Part shown: positions 24,895 through 34,426 of the stretch, piece after piece
Layout: each line of letters begins with the position of its first letter
How positions within the stretch are numbered: position 1 is the stretch's first letter
Source of the DNA: Acetobacteraceae bacterium
GTDB lineage: Bacteria; Pseudomonadota; Alphaproteobacteria; Acetobacterales; Acetobacteraceae
Direction of reading: 5' to 3'
Length of the DNA: 62,474 bases
Assembly: GCA_027451405.1 (NCBI GenBank)
Contig: DAIDJM010000048.1
Span: 1 to 62,474, forward strand
The notes under the pieces: generated by a model
Database searches by the model: none
Told to the model about the DNA's origin: nothing
Seen by the model: the letters and a program-made list of their open reading frames with translations, nothing else
Position numbers and translations under genes: made by a program

Positions 24895-27363
24895 ATGCGT
24901 AGAGGTCGAACGAAAGCGCGACTTGCAGTGGCGGGCCTTCTTCTTGTCCCCGCCACGGTCGCGGCGCAAACGGCAGGAACGGCCCGCATCGGTCAGGGCA
25001 AGCCGCACGTCGAGGAAGTGACGGTGACGGCGCAGAAGCGGGCGCAGAATGTTCGCAAGGTGCCGATCAGCATCACGGTGCTGAGCGGACGGCAGATCAA
25101 GGCCGACCACATCCAGAATTTCGCAGATCTGACAAGGGCCGTGCCCAATCTGTCGTTCTCGGGCGGGGCCGGCATCGGCACCTCGACCCTGGAGATCCGC
25201 GGCGTCGCAAGCCAAGCGGGCACGGCCACGGTGGCGCTCTATCTCGACGACGTCTCGCTCACTACGCGGAACATCTATACCGAGGGAACGGCCGAGCCGC
25301 GCTTTCTCGACATCGCGCGCGTCGAAGTGTTGCGGGGTCCGCAGGGGACGCTCTACGGCGCGAGCGCGCTCGGCGGCACATTGCGCTACATCAGCAACCA
25401 GCCGCAGCTTGAGCAATATAGCGGCAATCTGTTCAGCGAGATCTCCGGCACCGACCATGGTGGTGTGAACTGGGACGAGCAGGGTGTCGCGAATATCCCG
25501 ATCGTGCCGGGGCAGCTCGCGCTGCGGGTGGCGGGCGAGACGGGCGGCGACAGCGGCTATATCAATCGCGTCGATCCCACGACCGGCCAGGTGATCAAAT
25601 CCGGCATCAATTCGGTGGGCTACGACGACGCGCGGGGCACGCTGCTCTGGACGCCGAACGACTGGCTCACGATCACGCCGAGCGTCTATTGGCAGAAGAA
25701 CATCGCGCGCGACAACGACGCGCAATATACCGCGCTGCCGCTCTACGAGACCGCGAAGACGATCGCGGAGCCGGGGACCGACCGGCTGTTCGTGCCCAGC
25801 CTCACGATGAATGCCGATCTCGGCTGGGCCAACCTGATTTCGATCACGAGCGGCTACAGCCGCGTGTTCACGCGCACGCAGGACAGCACGATCTACAACA
25901 ATCTGTCGCTCTATCTGTGCGACCCGCTGAATTTCGCGCTCACCTGCTCGGACGCGAACGGTAATCCGGTGTATAATTCGCCGCCCGGTCTCTACAAGGC
26001 GCTGTTCAACCGTCCGAGCGCCACGTTCTACAAGACCGCGACGCGGCAGTTCCAGCAGGAAGTCCGGCTCGTCTCGAAACCCTATTCGCCGGACGGGCCA
26101 CCCTTCACCTGGATCGCCGGGCTTTATTACTCGAACGAGTTCACCAATGCCAGCGACATCGAGAAAGTGTATGGCGCGACTTCGCTGTTCAACCAGTATG
26201 GGCTGAACGTCGCGGACACGACACAGATCTCGGGCGGGTTCCCGGGGGCGATCCAGAACGATTACGTGTTCAACGGGCTGCAGCAATACAACACCGCGCA
26301 ATATGCGGTGTTCGGCAACTTCACCTATTACCCGGTCTCGAACGTGCGGCTGACGGCAGGCGCCCGGTATCTGTTCGCGCGCGACGGGGAGGGCTCGAAC
26401 CAGCAGCTTTTCTATAGTTACGGGTTCACCGGGCCGACCACGGCGGTGGGGCATTTCTATGCGTTCACGCCGAGCTTCACGGGGGATTGGGACGTCACGC
26501 CCGAGCACACGCTCTATTTCAACGTCTCGAAAGGCTTCCGGCTGGGCAGCGAAAACCGGGTGATCGGGTTCATCCCGGCCGATGCCGGCGCGATCGGCAC
26601 GCCGTCCTACGACCTCGCACAGCTCGGGCTGCACAGCTCGCCCACCTTCTATGGGCCGGACAAGCTCTGGAACTACGAGGTCGGCGATAAGTTCCGGATA
26701 TGGAACGGTCGCATCGTGGGGTCGGTGGATGCCTTCTACATCAAGTGGGACAACATCCAGCAGGAGATTCCGCTGACCACCAGCGGGCTGAATTTCGAGA
26801 CCAATGCCGGCAACGCGACGATCTGGGGCGGGGAGTTCGATTTCCGCTCGCGGCCAACCGACGAGCTCGTGGTGGGGCTATCGGGCGGTTACACCAACGC
26901 GACCCTGGATAACGGCGTCGCGGTCGGCAACACGCCGCTGATCGGCACCTATAAGGGCGAGATCGTGCCAGGCGTGCCGCGCTACAATCTCAATTTCGAC
27001 GCGCGGCAGGATTTCGTGCTGAGCGACACGCTCACCGGGTTTCTGACCGTGAACGTGCCGTGGGTGGGGCGCAGCCGCGGCGTCGCGATCCAGGGCAACG
27101 CCGATTACAACCGGCCCTCCTACATCACGCTCGACGGGTCGGTCGGGCTCGATTACGGGCGCTGGGAATTCACGGTGTTCGGGCAGAATCTGACCAACAA
27201 CAGCAAGATCATCCAGCATCCGAACATCCAGGGTTCGGGGGTCGATATTCCGGGGCAGGGCGTCGTTTACGGGTTCGATTACCGGGGCACGACCCTGCCG
27301 AACACGCAGGGCTTCACGCTGCGGCCGTTGACGGTGGGGGTGAATGCGGCGGTGAAGTTCTGA
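24895..27363 (+). CDS. TonB-dependent outer-membrane receptor
   Basis: An 822-residue receptor. A signal peptide (residues 1-24, ending VAAQ) is followed by a TonB-box-like segment EEVTVTAQKR, a plug domain with ITVLSGRQIKADH, PNLSFSGGAG, LEIRGVASQ and VEVLRGPQGTLYGASALGG, then a long beta-barrel ending in TVGVNAAVKF with the terminal aromatic residue needed for barrel insertion. GGGGGAGA precedes the ATG. It is of the proteobacterial class often used for large organic substrates as well as siderophores. The divergent asparaginase/GS-like operon hints at a nitrogenous substrate, but that is inference. Confidence 0.92.
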   Translation: MRRGRTKARLAVAGLLLVPATVAAQTAGTARIGQGKPHVEEVTVTAQKRAQNVRKVPISITVLSGRQIKADHIQNFADLTRAVPNLSFSGGAGIGTSTLEIRGVASQAGTATVALYLDDVSLTTRNIYTEGTAEPRFLDIARVEVLRGPQGTLYGASALGGTLRYISNQPQLEQYSGNLFSEISGTDHGGVNWDEQGVANIPIVPGQLALRVAGETGGDSGYINRVDPTTGQVIKSGINSVGYDDARGTLLWTPNDWLTITPSVYWQKNIARDNDAQYTALPLYETAKTIAEPGTDRLFVPSLTMNADLGWANLISITSGYSRVFTRTQDSTIYNNLSLYLCDPLNFALTCSDANGNPVYNSPPGLYKALFNRPSATFYKTATRQFQQEVRLVSKPYSPDGPPFTWIAGLYYSNEFTNASDIEKVYGATSLFNQYGLNVADTTQISGGFPGAIQNDYVFNGLQQYNTAQYAVFGNFTYYPVSNVRLTAGARYLFARDGEGSNQQLFYSYGFTGPTTAVGHFYAFTPSFTGDWDVTPEHTLYFNVSKGFRLGSENRVIGFIPADAGAIGTPSYDLAQLGLHSSPTFYGPDKLWNYEVGDKFRIWNGRIVGSVDAFYIKWDNIQQEIPLTTSGLNFETNAGNATIWGGEFDFRSRPTDELVVGLSGGYTNATLDNGVAVGNTPLIGTYKGEIVPGVPRYNLNFDARQDFVLSDTLTGFLTVNVPWVGRSRGVAIQGNADYNRPSYITLDGSVGLDYGRWEFTVFGQNLTNNSKIIQHPNIQGSGVDIPGQGVVYGFDYRGTTLPNTQGFTLRPLTVGVNAAVKF

Positions 27364-27471
27364 CCCGGCGGGACCGGGGCGGCCCGGGCGGTTTTGGCCC
27401 GGGACGCCCCGGATCCGTGCTCCCGGCGCCAACCCCTGCCCGAGGGCGGCGAATTCCCGCATAACCCTTTC

Positions 27472-28632
27472 ATGCATCCGATCCCCTTCCTCGACCTTGC
27501 CGCACAGCAACGGCGTATCGCGCCGGCGCTCCGGGCCCGCCTCGATGCCGTCCTCGCGCATTGCCAGTTCGTCCTGGGCCCCGAAGTGGGCGAGCTCGAA
27601 CAAAGGCTGGCCGCCTATGCCGGCGCCGCCCATTGCGTGACGGTGAGTTCCGGGACCGACGCGCTGCAGATCGCCATGATGGCCGAGGAAATCGGCCGCG
27701 GCCACGCGGTCTTCCTGCCGGGCTTCACCTATACCGCCACCGCGGAAGTGCCGCTCGTGCTCGGAGCGACACCGGTCTTCGTCGATATCGATCCGCATAC
27801 GTTTCAGATCGATCCGGCCGACCTCGAGCGACGCATTGCCACCATTCTCGCGCTCGGCCAGCTCAAACCCCGCGCGATCATCGGCGTCGATCTGTTTGGC
27901 CAGCCTGCGCCCTGGCCTGCCTTGCGCGACATCGCCGCCCGGCACGGCCTTTTTCTGCTCGACGATTGCGCGCAGAGTTTCGGCGCGTCGCTGCATGGGC
28001 GGAAACTCGGGCAGGAGGCGGAGGCGACCGCGGTGAGCTTCTTCCCGAGCAAGCCGCTCGGCGCTTATGGCGATGGCGGGGCGCTCCTCACCGAGAGCGC
28101 AGAACGCGCGGCGCTTTATCGCAGCCTGCGTACCCATGGCGAGGGCGCCACACGATACGAAGTGCTGCGCACGGGCATGAACGGGCGGCTCGACACGTTG
28201 CAGGCCGCCATCCTGCTCGCCAAGCTCGACGTATTCGACAGCGAGCTGGCGCACCGCGCCGCCATCGCCGCGCGCTATGATGCAAAACTCACGGGCCTGG
28301 TGGAAATTCCGGCGCGTGTGCCCGACAGCCGATCGGCGTGGGCGATCTATGCGGTTCTGTTGCCGGAAGGAACCGATCGCGATGCCGTGCAGGCGGCGAT
28401 GCGGGCCGATGGCGTGCCCACCGCGATCTATTACCCGAAGCCGCTGCATGCGCAGCCTGCCTACCGGGCCAGCCATACGGGCAATCCGCTGCCGGTCGCG
28501 GAGGCCGTCTCTCAGCGTATCCTGGCGCTGCCCATTCATCCCGACCTGCCGTTGGAAGCCGCCGACCGGGTGACGGACGCGCTGCGGCATGCGCTGGCGA
28601 GCCAGGGAACCCGGGCCGCTGCCGCCGGTTGA
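27472..28632 (+). CDS. DegT/DnrJ/EryC1 family PLP aminotransferase
   Basis: A 386-residue sugar aminotransferase-type enzyme. Marks are PFLDLAAQQRR at the start, SSGTDALQIAMMA (cofactor phosphate), the Asp/Gln pair in LLDDCAQSFGA (about residues 163-172), PLP lysine Lys194 in SFFPSKPLGAYGDGG and the substrate region GMNGRLDTLQAAIL. Relatives transaminate nucleotide-linked keto-sugars for surface glycans. The ATG at 27472 was chosen by the family start; the frame is open further upstream. No other glycan gene is nearby, so the pathway is unknown. Confidence 0.9.
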   Translation: MHPIPFLDLAAQQRRIAPALRARLDAVLAHCQFVLGPEVGELEQRLAAYAGAAHCVTVSSGTDALQIAMMAEEIGRGHAVFLPGFTYTATAEVPLVLGATPVFVDIDPHTFQIDPADLERRIATILALGQLKPRAIIGVDLFGQPAPWPALRDIAARHGLFLLDDCAQSFGASLHGRKLGQEAEATAVSFFPSKPLGAYGDGGALLTESAERAALYRSLRTHGEGATRYEVLRTGMNGRLDTLQAAILLAKLDVFDSELAHRAAIAARYDAKLTGLVEIPARVPDSRSAWAIYAVLLPEGTDRDAVQAAMRADGVPTAIYYPKPLHAQPAYRASHTGNPLPVAEAVSQRILALPIHPDLPLEAADRVTDALRHALASQGTRAAAAG

Positions 28633-28657
28633 GCGGGCCGGGCAGGAGATCCGGCAA

Positions 28658-28810
28658 ATGAGCGAGACGAGAGAAGGCGAGCAGGTTCCCGAGCATGGCG
28701 TGCCTCCCGGGGTCGCGAAGGAGGACGCGACGGGCTATCCGACCTCGGACCGGCACCGGACCGAACATGCCGTGTTGCCGGAGGCGCCGCCCGAAGGCGA
28801 GTCCGGCTGA
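28658..28810 (+). CDS. Small hydrophilic protein, function unknown
   Basis: An ATG with a good GGAG about nine bases upstream opens 50 codons: MSETREGEQVPEHGVPPG at the start and EHAVLPEAPPEGESG at the end. The product is very polar, rich in Glu, Pro and Gly, with no membrane segment, and is probably disordered. It follows the aminotransferase by 25 bases and could be in its operon. The composition could also arise by chance in GC-rich DNA. Confidence 0.4.
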   Translation: MSETREGEQVPEHGVPPGVAKEDATGYPTSDRHRTEHAVLPEAPPEGESG

Positions 28811-28962
28811 CGGATCGCGCGCGGGTTCTGCCGCCGGCGGCCTGGGCTCGGCCCCAGCGTCTCGCGGCCGTTGCGCCAAGTGTCCGAGCCGCGGACGCAA
28901 GAGAGGCGAAACCACTTCCGCCGCAGGCGATCGTGATGATGTCGATCTGAACGCAATTCGTT

Positions 28963-30354
28963 TTAGAACGCCACCGTCGTGCGGACGCCGATGATGTAGG
29001 CGTCGGGAATGCGATGCGAGATTGTCGTGCCGGGGACGCCGCCACCCGGACGGCCGATATATTGCGCGTCGGGTTGAATCTGCCACCAGGGCGCGATCTG
29101 TGCCTGGTAGGTGAGTTCGAGCAGGCGCTCCACCTTGCGGAGCGGCCTCGGGATGCCGAGAGCGGCGATATCGCGGTCGAGCTCGGTCGCCGCGCCACTC
29201 ACATGAAACCAGCCGAAGCCGATTCCGGCGCTGTCGCCGGGACGCGACGCGAACGGACCCTTGACGGTGATCCCGCCATCGACCTCGAGCGACAGGGTAT
29301 TGCGGTCCCTGGGCGCCCCCATCGCGCGCAGGAAAGCCGAAACGCCGCGATCTTCGGCGCCGGGGAAACGCCACAGAACCTGGTCCGCGACACCATAGAT
29401 CGACCAGTTGTTCCAATGCTCGGCGGGGAAACCGGTGCTGGCGAATGAGGCGATGGAGATGCCGTTCTCATCGTAATGCTGATCGAGGAATTTGTTGCTG
29501 TTTTACCAGGCGCCGAGTTTGTAGGTGCCGCCGCCGAGCCAGGACACCGGGAGCTGCAGTTCGGCGATGGCGAAGACGCCCCCGTTCAGCGCAAAGCGCG
29601 TGCCCGCTCCATCGACCTGCTGGGGATCGGCGAAGGTCTTGGGCGCGGCATTCCCGTTGAACACGCCGATCAGGAAATTGCGGCTGCCGTCGGTCAGGCG
29701 CAGACGGATTCCGGGTGTTGCCAGAGGATAGGCGGGGCCGCCCGCCGGCAGATCGGTCGCGGCCAGCGTGGGCCAGCCGAAATCGGCGTCGATGAAAAGC
29801 TGCGCGTTGGTGCTGATCAGGAATTCCTGGTCCGCGGCCAATTGTCCCACCCGAAGGCTGGCGGCGCCACCGGCGAGGCTCTGTTCATACCAGAGCTCGA
29901 ACAAGCGAAAGGAGCGCTCAGCTTCGATGCTGCTGATGGTGGTGAAGCTCTGCACCGCATCCCGGGTGAGCTTGGAGCCGGAAATGCCGAGAGCGGATAC
30001 ATGGAGCTTGCCTCCGCCCCATCCGAGAAGCCGGGCGGTATCCACGTCCAGCGTGAATACGCCCTCATTGTCCCAGTCGGTCTGCCGTTCGATGCCGCCC
30101 TGCACGTTGCGAAGCAGTTCGGACGCCATCGTGAAGCCGAGTGAAATGCCGCGATCGGCAAGCCACGGACGGATGCCGAAAATGTCGCCGAGCAGCGTGT
30201 CCCGGTTCCAGATCGAGCCGCCGGAGGGAGCCGAGACGTTTGAGCCCGGAACGGGGGTCTGCTGCTCGGAAGGGGGCAGGGTCTGGGCCAGCACTGGCGT
30301 GGCGATACCCAACGACAGGCAGAAGACGAGCGGCCTGGAAAACGTCCCGTTCAT
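28963..30354 (-). pseudogene. OprB-type carbohydrate porin interrupted by an in-frame stop
   Basis: A signal peptide (ending TPVLAQ) and an OprB-like barrel are encoded from the ATG at 30354. After GGGTYKLGAW the frame meets TAA (29505-29503), then continues without any shift as NSNKFLDQHYDENG through to AYIIGVRTTVAF and a normal stop at 28965-28963. The restored product is 463 residues with a terminal phenylalanine, as outer-membrane barrels require. In relatives the stop position is usually a tyrosine or similar (AWYxS), so one base change (TAC or TAT to TAA) explains it. The product should not insert unless the stop is read through. A sequencing error is possible. Confidence 0.85.
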
Positions 30355-30498
30355 CGAATGGCACGCATACAGGATCGCGCGGGGGCGGGCGAGATCATTC
30401 TGCCGTCAGCATGCTTTGCTACCATGCACGCTGCCTTGCTTCGAGGTCGAGCGGCGCTCCGCCGCCTTACGAACATACAAAACGGGAGAACAGTATCG

Positions 30499-30804
30499 AT
30501 GAAACGGTTTCTGCTTGCGTGTGGCCTCGTGGGCTCGCTCGCGCTGGGCACCGCGCCGGCTTTCGCGGGTTCGTCTTCCAACTTTTCCGATTCCGCGCTG
30601 CTGGCCGCCGGCTGCATCAGCCGGACGCAGGCGATTTCGATCGCGATGAAGACCGTGCCGAACGCGAAGGTGATCAGCGCGTCGTTCGAGGATTCCGACA
30701 ATATCGCGCACTGGTCGGTCGATTTGGTTGGCGCCGTCTATGAATACGAGGTCTGGATCAGCTGCAGCGGCAAGGTTCTACGCGTTATCACGCAGCCGAA
30801 ATAG
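30499..30804 (+). CDS. Small secreted PepSY-like domain protein
   Basis: A 101-residue exported protein. A signal peptide (residues 1-23, cleavage after APAFA) precedes a single PepSY-like domain: RTQAISIAMKTVPNAKVIS, a central acidic strand with HWSVDLV, and a C-terminal VYEYEVWISCSGKVLRV strand. Two cysteines may form a disulfide. PepSY domains often inhibit proteases or sense envelope signals. It converges on the sensor kinase gene with about 17 bases of 3' overlap, and the pairing with a two-component system is common for PepSY proteins. An ATG at 30499 follows AACGGGAGAA. Confidence 0.8.
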   Translation: MKRFLLACGLVGSLALGTAPAFAGSSSNFSDSALLAAGCISRTQAISIAMKTVPNAKVISASFEDSDNIAHWSVDLVGAVYEYEVWISCSGKVLRVITQPK

Positions 30805-32215
30805 ACGCCGGGGCGGGGCGGGGTTGAGGAGCGGGGCTTGCCCGCTTCGGCTCCGCCGCGGCCGGGCCGGATAGGGCGTGGAGTTCAAGCGTGAAGCGGG
30901 CGCCGCCGCCCGGCGCCGTCTCGGCGCCGACTCGGCCGCCGTGCAGCGCCGCCACCTCGCGCACGATCGCAAGCCCCAGCCCGGCGCCGTCGCCGGCCTG
31001 CTCCCGGCCGCGGAAGAATGGATCGAAAATCCGCTCCTGCAGCTCTTTCGGAATGCCGGGGCCGCGATCTTCGACGACGATGCGCGCCGGCGCCCCGACC
31101 CGCACCGTCACCGCGCTGCCAGGTGGGGTGTAGCGGAGCGCGTTGTCGATCAGATTGCGCACCGCGCTTTCGATCGCGGTGGAGCTGGCCTGCACGACCG
31201 GCGCATGATCGATGCGCAGCGCCACGTCGCGCTGGCGCGCATGCGCGAGCGGCGCCATGTCGGCGACGATACCGCGTACGAAGCGCGCCAGGTCGAGACG
31301 CTCGGTCTCGCCGGACTGATGCGCCTGCAGCCGGGCGGCGAGCAGCAATTGGGACACGGCGCGGCCTATCCGGTCGATATCGCGCAGCAGCACGTCCCGG
31401 TCCGGACCTGCCGGCAGCCCCTCGAGGCGAGCGCGCAGCACCGCCAGCGGCGTGCGCAATTCGTGGGCCGCGTTGGCCATGAATCGTTTCTGCCAGGCAA
31501 TGCCGTCCTCGAGATGGGTCAGCGCGCGATTGACGGCATCGATCAGAGGCGTGATTTCGCTGGCCATGCCGTCCTTCGTCATCCGCTGTCCCGGGCGGTC
31601 CACCGAGACGGCCTGCGCCTCCGCCGAAGCGCGGCGGAGCGGGCGCAGATTGAGGCGGATCGTGACCCAGCTCACCGCGATGGCGAGCAGCAGCACAGGG
31701 ACCACGCCCGGCAGCAATTCGTCTTGCAGCTCGTGCTTGAGGCCGATCGTCATGATCTGCGCCTGACTCATCGGCCAGGAAAGTGCCACGCGCCAGACGC
31801 GGCCGCCGACAGTCTCGCGCTCGGAATGAATGATCCGCAGCCCGCCCGGCACGTCGATCGCCTTCGACGTGAATTGCTCGGTCGGCAGCTTATGGATCAG
31901 GTGGGGCACGATCGCGGGATCCGAGCCGATGACGGGCGTGCCGGTGGCGTTGTCGGTGGCCGCGTATTGTGCGCCGGCCACGTGGCCGATTGCCGCCTCG
32001 ACCGCTTTCTTGTTGAACGCGAATTTGCCGTCCGGCGTGGGATGGATCGCGGCCGCGATGCGCGGCAACGTCTCGCCAGTTTCTTCCACCGCATGGTAGG
32101 ACGCATCGTTGGCGAGAAAGAGATAGACCGCCGCGAAGAGCAGGACGGTGCCGGCGAGGGTCAGCGAAAGACGCCGGACAAGGCGGGCCTCGATCGATCC
32201 CGGTGCGCTGCTCAT
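30788..32215 (-). CDS. Sensor histidine kinase
   Basis: A 475-residue inner-membrane kinase: first membrane span near 18-35, a periplasmic sensor region of about 130 residues, a second span near 168-188, a HAMP-like linker, and a dimerisation domain with the phospho-accepting His251 in NAAHELRTPLAVLR. The ATPase domain has the N box NLIDNALRYTPPG, DRGPGIP and GAGLGLAIVREV. The organisation is that of the QseC/PmrB group. The ATG at 32215 overlaps the stop of the response-regulator gene, so the pair is cotranscribed. The signal is unknown. Confidence 0.92.
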   Translation of the reverse strand: MSSAPGSIEARLVRRLSLTLAGTVLLFAAVYLFLANDASYHAVEETGETLPRIAAAIHPTPDGKFAFNKKAVEAAIGHVAGAQYAATDNATGTPVIGSDPAIVPHLIHKLPTEQFTSKAIDVPGGLRIIHSERETVGGRVWRVALSWPMSQAQIMTIGLKHELQDELLPGVVPVLLLAIAVSWVTIRLNLRPLRRASAEAQAVSVDRPGQRMTKDGMASEITPLIDAVNRALTHLEDGIAWQKRFMANAAHELRTPLAVLRARLEGLPAGPDRDVLLRDIDRIGRAVSQLLLAARLQAHQSGETERLDLARFVRGIVADMAPLAHARQRDVALRIDHAPVVQASSTAIESAVRNLIDNALRYTPPGSAVTVRVGAPARIVVEDRGPGIPKELQERIFDPFFRGREQAGDGAGLGLAIVREVAALHGGRVGAETAPGGGARFTLELHALSGPAAAEPKRASPAPQPRPAPASISAA

Positions 32216-32916
32216 GGCTCCGCCTCCAATGTTTCCGGCGTGTCCGCTGCCTCGCTGATCCGGTAGCCGACGCCCCGTACCACGCGGATGCCGATGGTCG
32301 CGCCCTCGCTCTGCAGCCGCTTGCGCAATCTGGAAATGCTGCTTTCCAGCACGTTCGACTGACGCTCGTCTTCGAGCGAATAAACCGCCTCCTCGAGCCC
32401 TTCCCGCGTGACCACGCGCCCGTCGGCGCGCATCAGCGCCTCGAGAATCCCGAGCTCCCGTCGCGGCAGAACCACCCCACGGCCGGCGATCTCCACCGTG
32501 CGGCTGATTGTCTGGAACGTGACGTTGCCCGATTCGAGCGTGGTGCCGAGCGCCCGCCCAGGCCGCCGCAGCACGACCCGGATCCGTGCCGCAAGCTCCT
32601 CGATCGCGAAAGGCTTGACGATGTAATCGTCCGCCCCCTCGTGCAGCCCGGTCACGCGGTCCTCCACGGCGTCGGCCGCCGAGACCACGATCACCGGCGT
32701 CTCGTTGCGCGCGGCGCGCAGCTGGCGGAGCAGGTCGAGACCGGACCCGTCAGGCAGCCGCAGATCGAGCAGGATCAGATCGTAGCTGCATGTGGCCAGC
32801 AGGGACCGGCCGTCGGCCAGGCTGCCGGCGAGGTCCACCGCCAGGCCGAGCCGGCCGAGATTGGAGGTGAGCAGCCGCCCCAGTTCGGGTTCGTCCTCGA
32901 TCGCCAGCAGCCGCAT
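32212..32916 (-). CDS. OmpR-family response regulator
   Basis: A 234-residue regulator. The receiver domain (1-115) has the acidic pair in IEDEPELG, phospho-acceptor Asp51 in LILLDLRLPDGSG, the conserved Ser/Thr in VIVVSAAD and lysine in DDYIVKPFA. The C-terminal winged-helix domain (about 130-225) has LPRRELGILEALM, the recognition-helix region NVLESSISRLRKRL and the wing VVRGVGYRI. It is the first gene of the pair with the kinase. Targets are unknown; the nearby PepSY and porin genes are candidates only by position. Confidence 0.93.
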   Translation of the reverse strand: MRLLAIEDEPELGRLLTSNLGRLGLAVDLAGSLADGRSLLATCSYDLILLDLRLPDGSGLDLLRQLRAARNETPVIVVSAADAVEDRVTGLHEGADDYIVKPFAIEELAARIRVVLRRPGRALGTTLESGNVTFQTISRTVEIAGRGVVLPRRELGILEALMRADGRVVTREGLEEAVYSLEDERQSNVLESSISRLRKRLQSEGATIGIRVVRGVGYRISEAADTPETLEAEP

Positions 32917-32971
32917 GGTTCCCTCCGTGCGCGCCCGCTAGCCGGTCAATCTGACCGCAGGCTGACGTGCC

Positions 32972-34354
32972 TCAAACGGCGAGTTCGGCCAGGAAACGGG
33001 CATGGGCGCGGGTGCCATGGTCGAGACAGCGTAACTCGAATTTTTCGTTCGGCGAGTGGATCTGGTCGTCGTCGAGACCGAATCCCATCAGCACCGTCTC
33101 CAATCCGAGCCGATGTTTGAGGCTTGCCACCACGGGGATCGAGCCGCCGCCGCCGATCAGCACCGGGTCACGCCCGTATTCCGCCCGCAGGGCCGCGGCG
33201 GCGTGGGCGACGAACGGGCTTGCCTCGGGCACCTCGATCGCTGGCTCGGCACTGAAGATATCAACCGAGAGGTCGGCGCCCGCCGGGGCCCTCGCTTCGA
33301 GGAAGCGGCGGAAATCGGCGGCGATCCGCGCCGGATCCTGGCCCGGTACCAACCGGAAGCTGACTTTCGCACCGGCCTCGGCGGCGATGACGGTTTTGGG
33401 TCCGGCGCCCTGATAGCCGCCCCAGATGCCGTTGATGTCGGCCGTGGGCCGCGCCCAGAGCCGCTCCAAGGCGGAAAACCCCGCCTCGCCGGCCGGCTGT
33501 GTCAGGCCGACCTCACCGAGGAAGGCGCTCTCGTCGAAGCCGAGCCGGGCCCATTGCTCGGCGAGCCGCGGCGGCAGCGGCGCCACCGCATCGTAGAATC
33601 CGGGTATCTGCACCCGGCCATCGGCGCCGTGCAGCGATCCCAGAAGCTGGGTCAGCGCATTGATCGGATTGAGCGCGGCACCGCCATACAGGCCGGAATG
33701 CAAGTCGCGCGAGGCGGCCCGGAGCGTGACCTGGGCATAGACCATGCCTCGGAGCCGCGTCGTGATCGCCGGCTGATCGATGGACCACATATTCGTATCC
33801 GAAATGACCGCGACATCCGCGGCGAGCGCCGCGCGCTCGGCCTCCAGGAACCCGGCCAGATTCCGGCTGCCGGTCTCTTCCTCGCCCTCGATCGCGACCG
33901 TGATGCGGCAGGGCGGACCGCCGGCGATCTCGTGCCAGGCGCGGAACGCCTCGAGCCACATGCTGACCTGGCCTTTGTCGTCCACGGCGCCGCGGGCCAC
34001 GACGCGGGGCCCGTGGCGGCCCTCGACGACCACCGGCGCGAAGGGCGGGCTGTGCCAGAGTTCGAGCGGCTCGGCCGGCTGCACGTCGTAATGGCCGTAG
34101 AAGAGCAGATGAGGCGCGCCGGCGCCGCCGGTGCCGGGATGGTGGGCCAGCACGACGGGATGGCCTGGCGTGGGGCAAAGCCGAGCCATGAAGCCCGAGC
34201 CGCGCAGATGGGCGGCGGCCCATTCGGCGGCAGCGGCGCAATCGGCCGCGTGATCGGGCTGCGCGCTGACGCTGGGGATGGCGAGGAACTCGAAGAGCCG
34301 TGCGCGCGCAGCGTCGCGGGTGGCATCGATGCGGTCTAGGACGGAGGTCAGCAT
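32972..34354 (-). CDS. M20 family metallopeptidase (dipeptidase-like)
   Basis: A 460-residue zinc peptidase of the M20 (CNDP/DapE-like) family. The metal and catalytic motifs are LLFYGHYDVQP (zinc His and catalytic Asp), the bridging aspartate in ARGAVDDKGQ, the catalytic glutamate pair in EGEEETGS, ISDTNMW and the late zinc histidine in DDDQIHSPNEKF. The dimerisation insertion begins at RDLHSGLYGG. There is no signal peptide, so it should act in the cytosol on dipeptides or related amides. The ATG at 34354 is preferred over a longer open frame upstream. Confidence 0.9.
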   Translation of the reverse strand: MLTSVLDRIDATRDAARARLFEFLAIPSVSAQPDHAADCAAAAEWAAAHLRGSGFMARLCPTPGHPVVLAHHPGTGGAGAPHLLFYGHYDVQPAEPLELWHSPPFAPVVVEGRHGPRVVARGAVDDKGQVSMWLEAFRAWHEIAGGPPCRITVAIEGEEETGSRNLAGFLEAERAALAADVAVISDTNMWSIDQPAITTRLRGMVYAQVTLRAASRDLHSGLYGGAALNPINALTQLLGSLHGADGRVQIPGFYDAVAPLPPRLAEQWARLGFDESAFLGEVGLTQPAGEAGFSALERLWARPTADINGIWGGYQGAGPKTVIAAEAGAKVSFRLVPGQDPARIAADFRRFLEARAPAGADLSVDIFSAEPAIEVPEASPFVAHAAAALRAEYGRDPVLIGGGGSIPVVASLKHRLGLETVLMGFGLDDDQIHSPNEKFELRCLDHGTRAHARFLAELAV

Positions 34355-34426
34355 GGTGCGCCCAGTATGGCGCCGGCCGCTATTTTTTCGAGCGGTTTCG
34401 CGGCGTCCGGGACATAGGGAAACGGC

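Noticed and set aside
28811-28962. Possible sixth copy of the GC-rich repeat (CTGCCGCCGGCGGCC, TGGGCTCGGCCCCAGCG) at a convergent junction.
   Set aside because: Only one module is similar and its stem is imperfect; mentioned as a possible degraded copy but not annotated.
29471-29505. A frameshift as the cause of the split OprB gene.
   Set aside because: Translation shows the same frame on both sides of the TAA, so a nonsense codon and not an indel explains the break.
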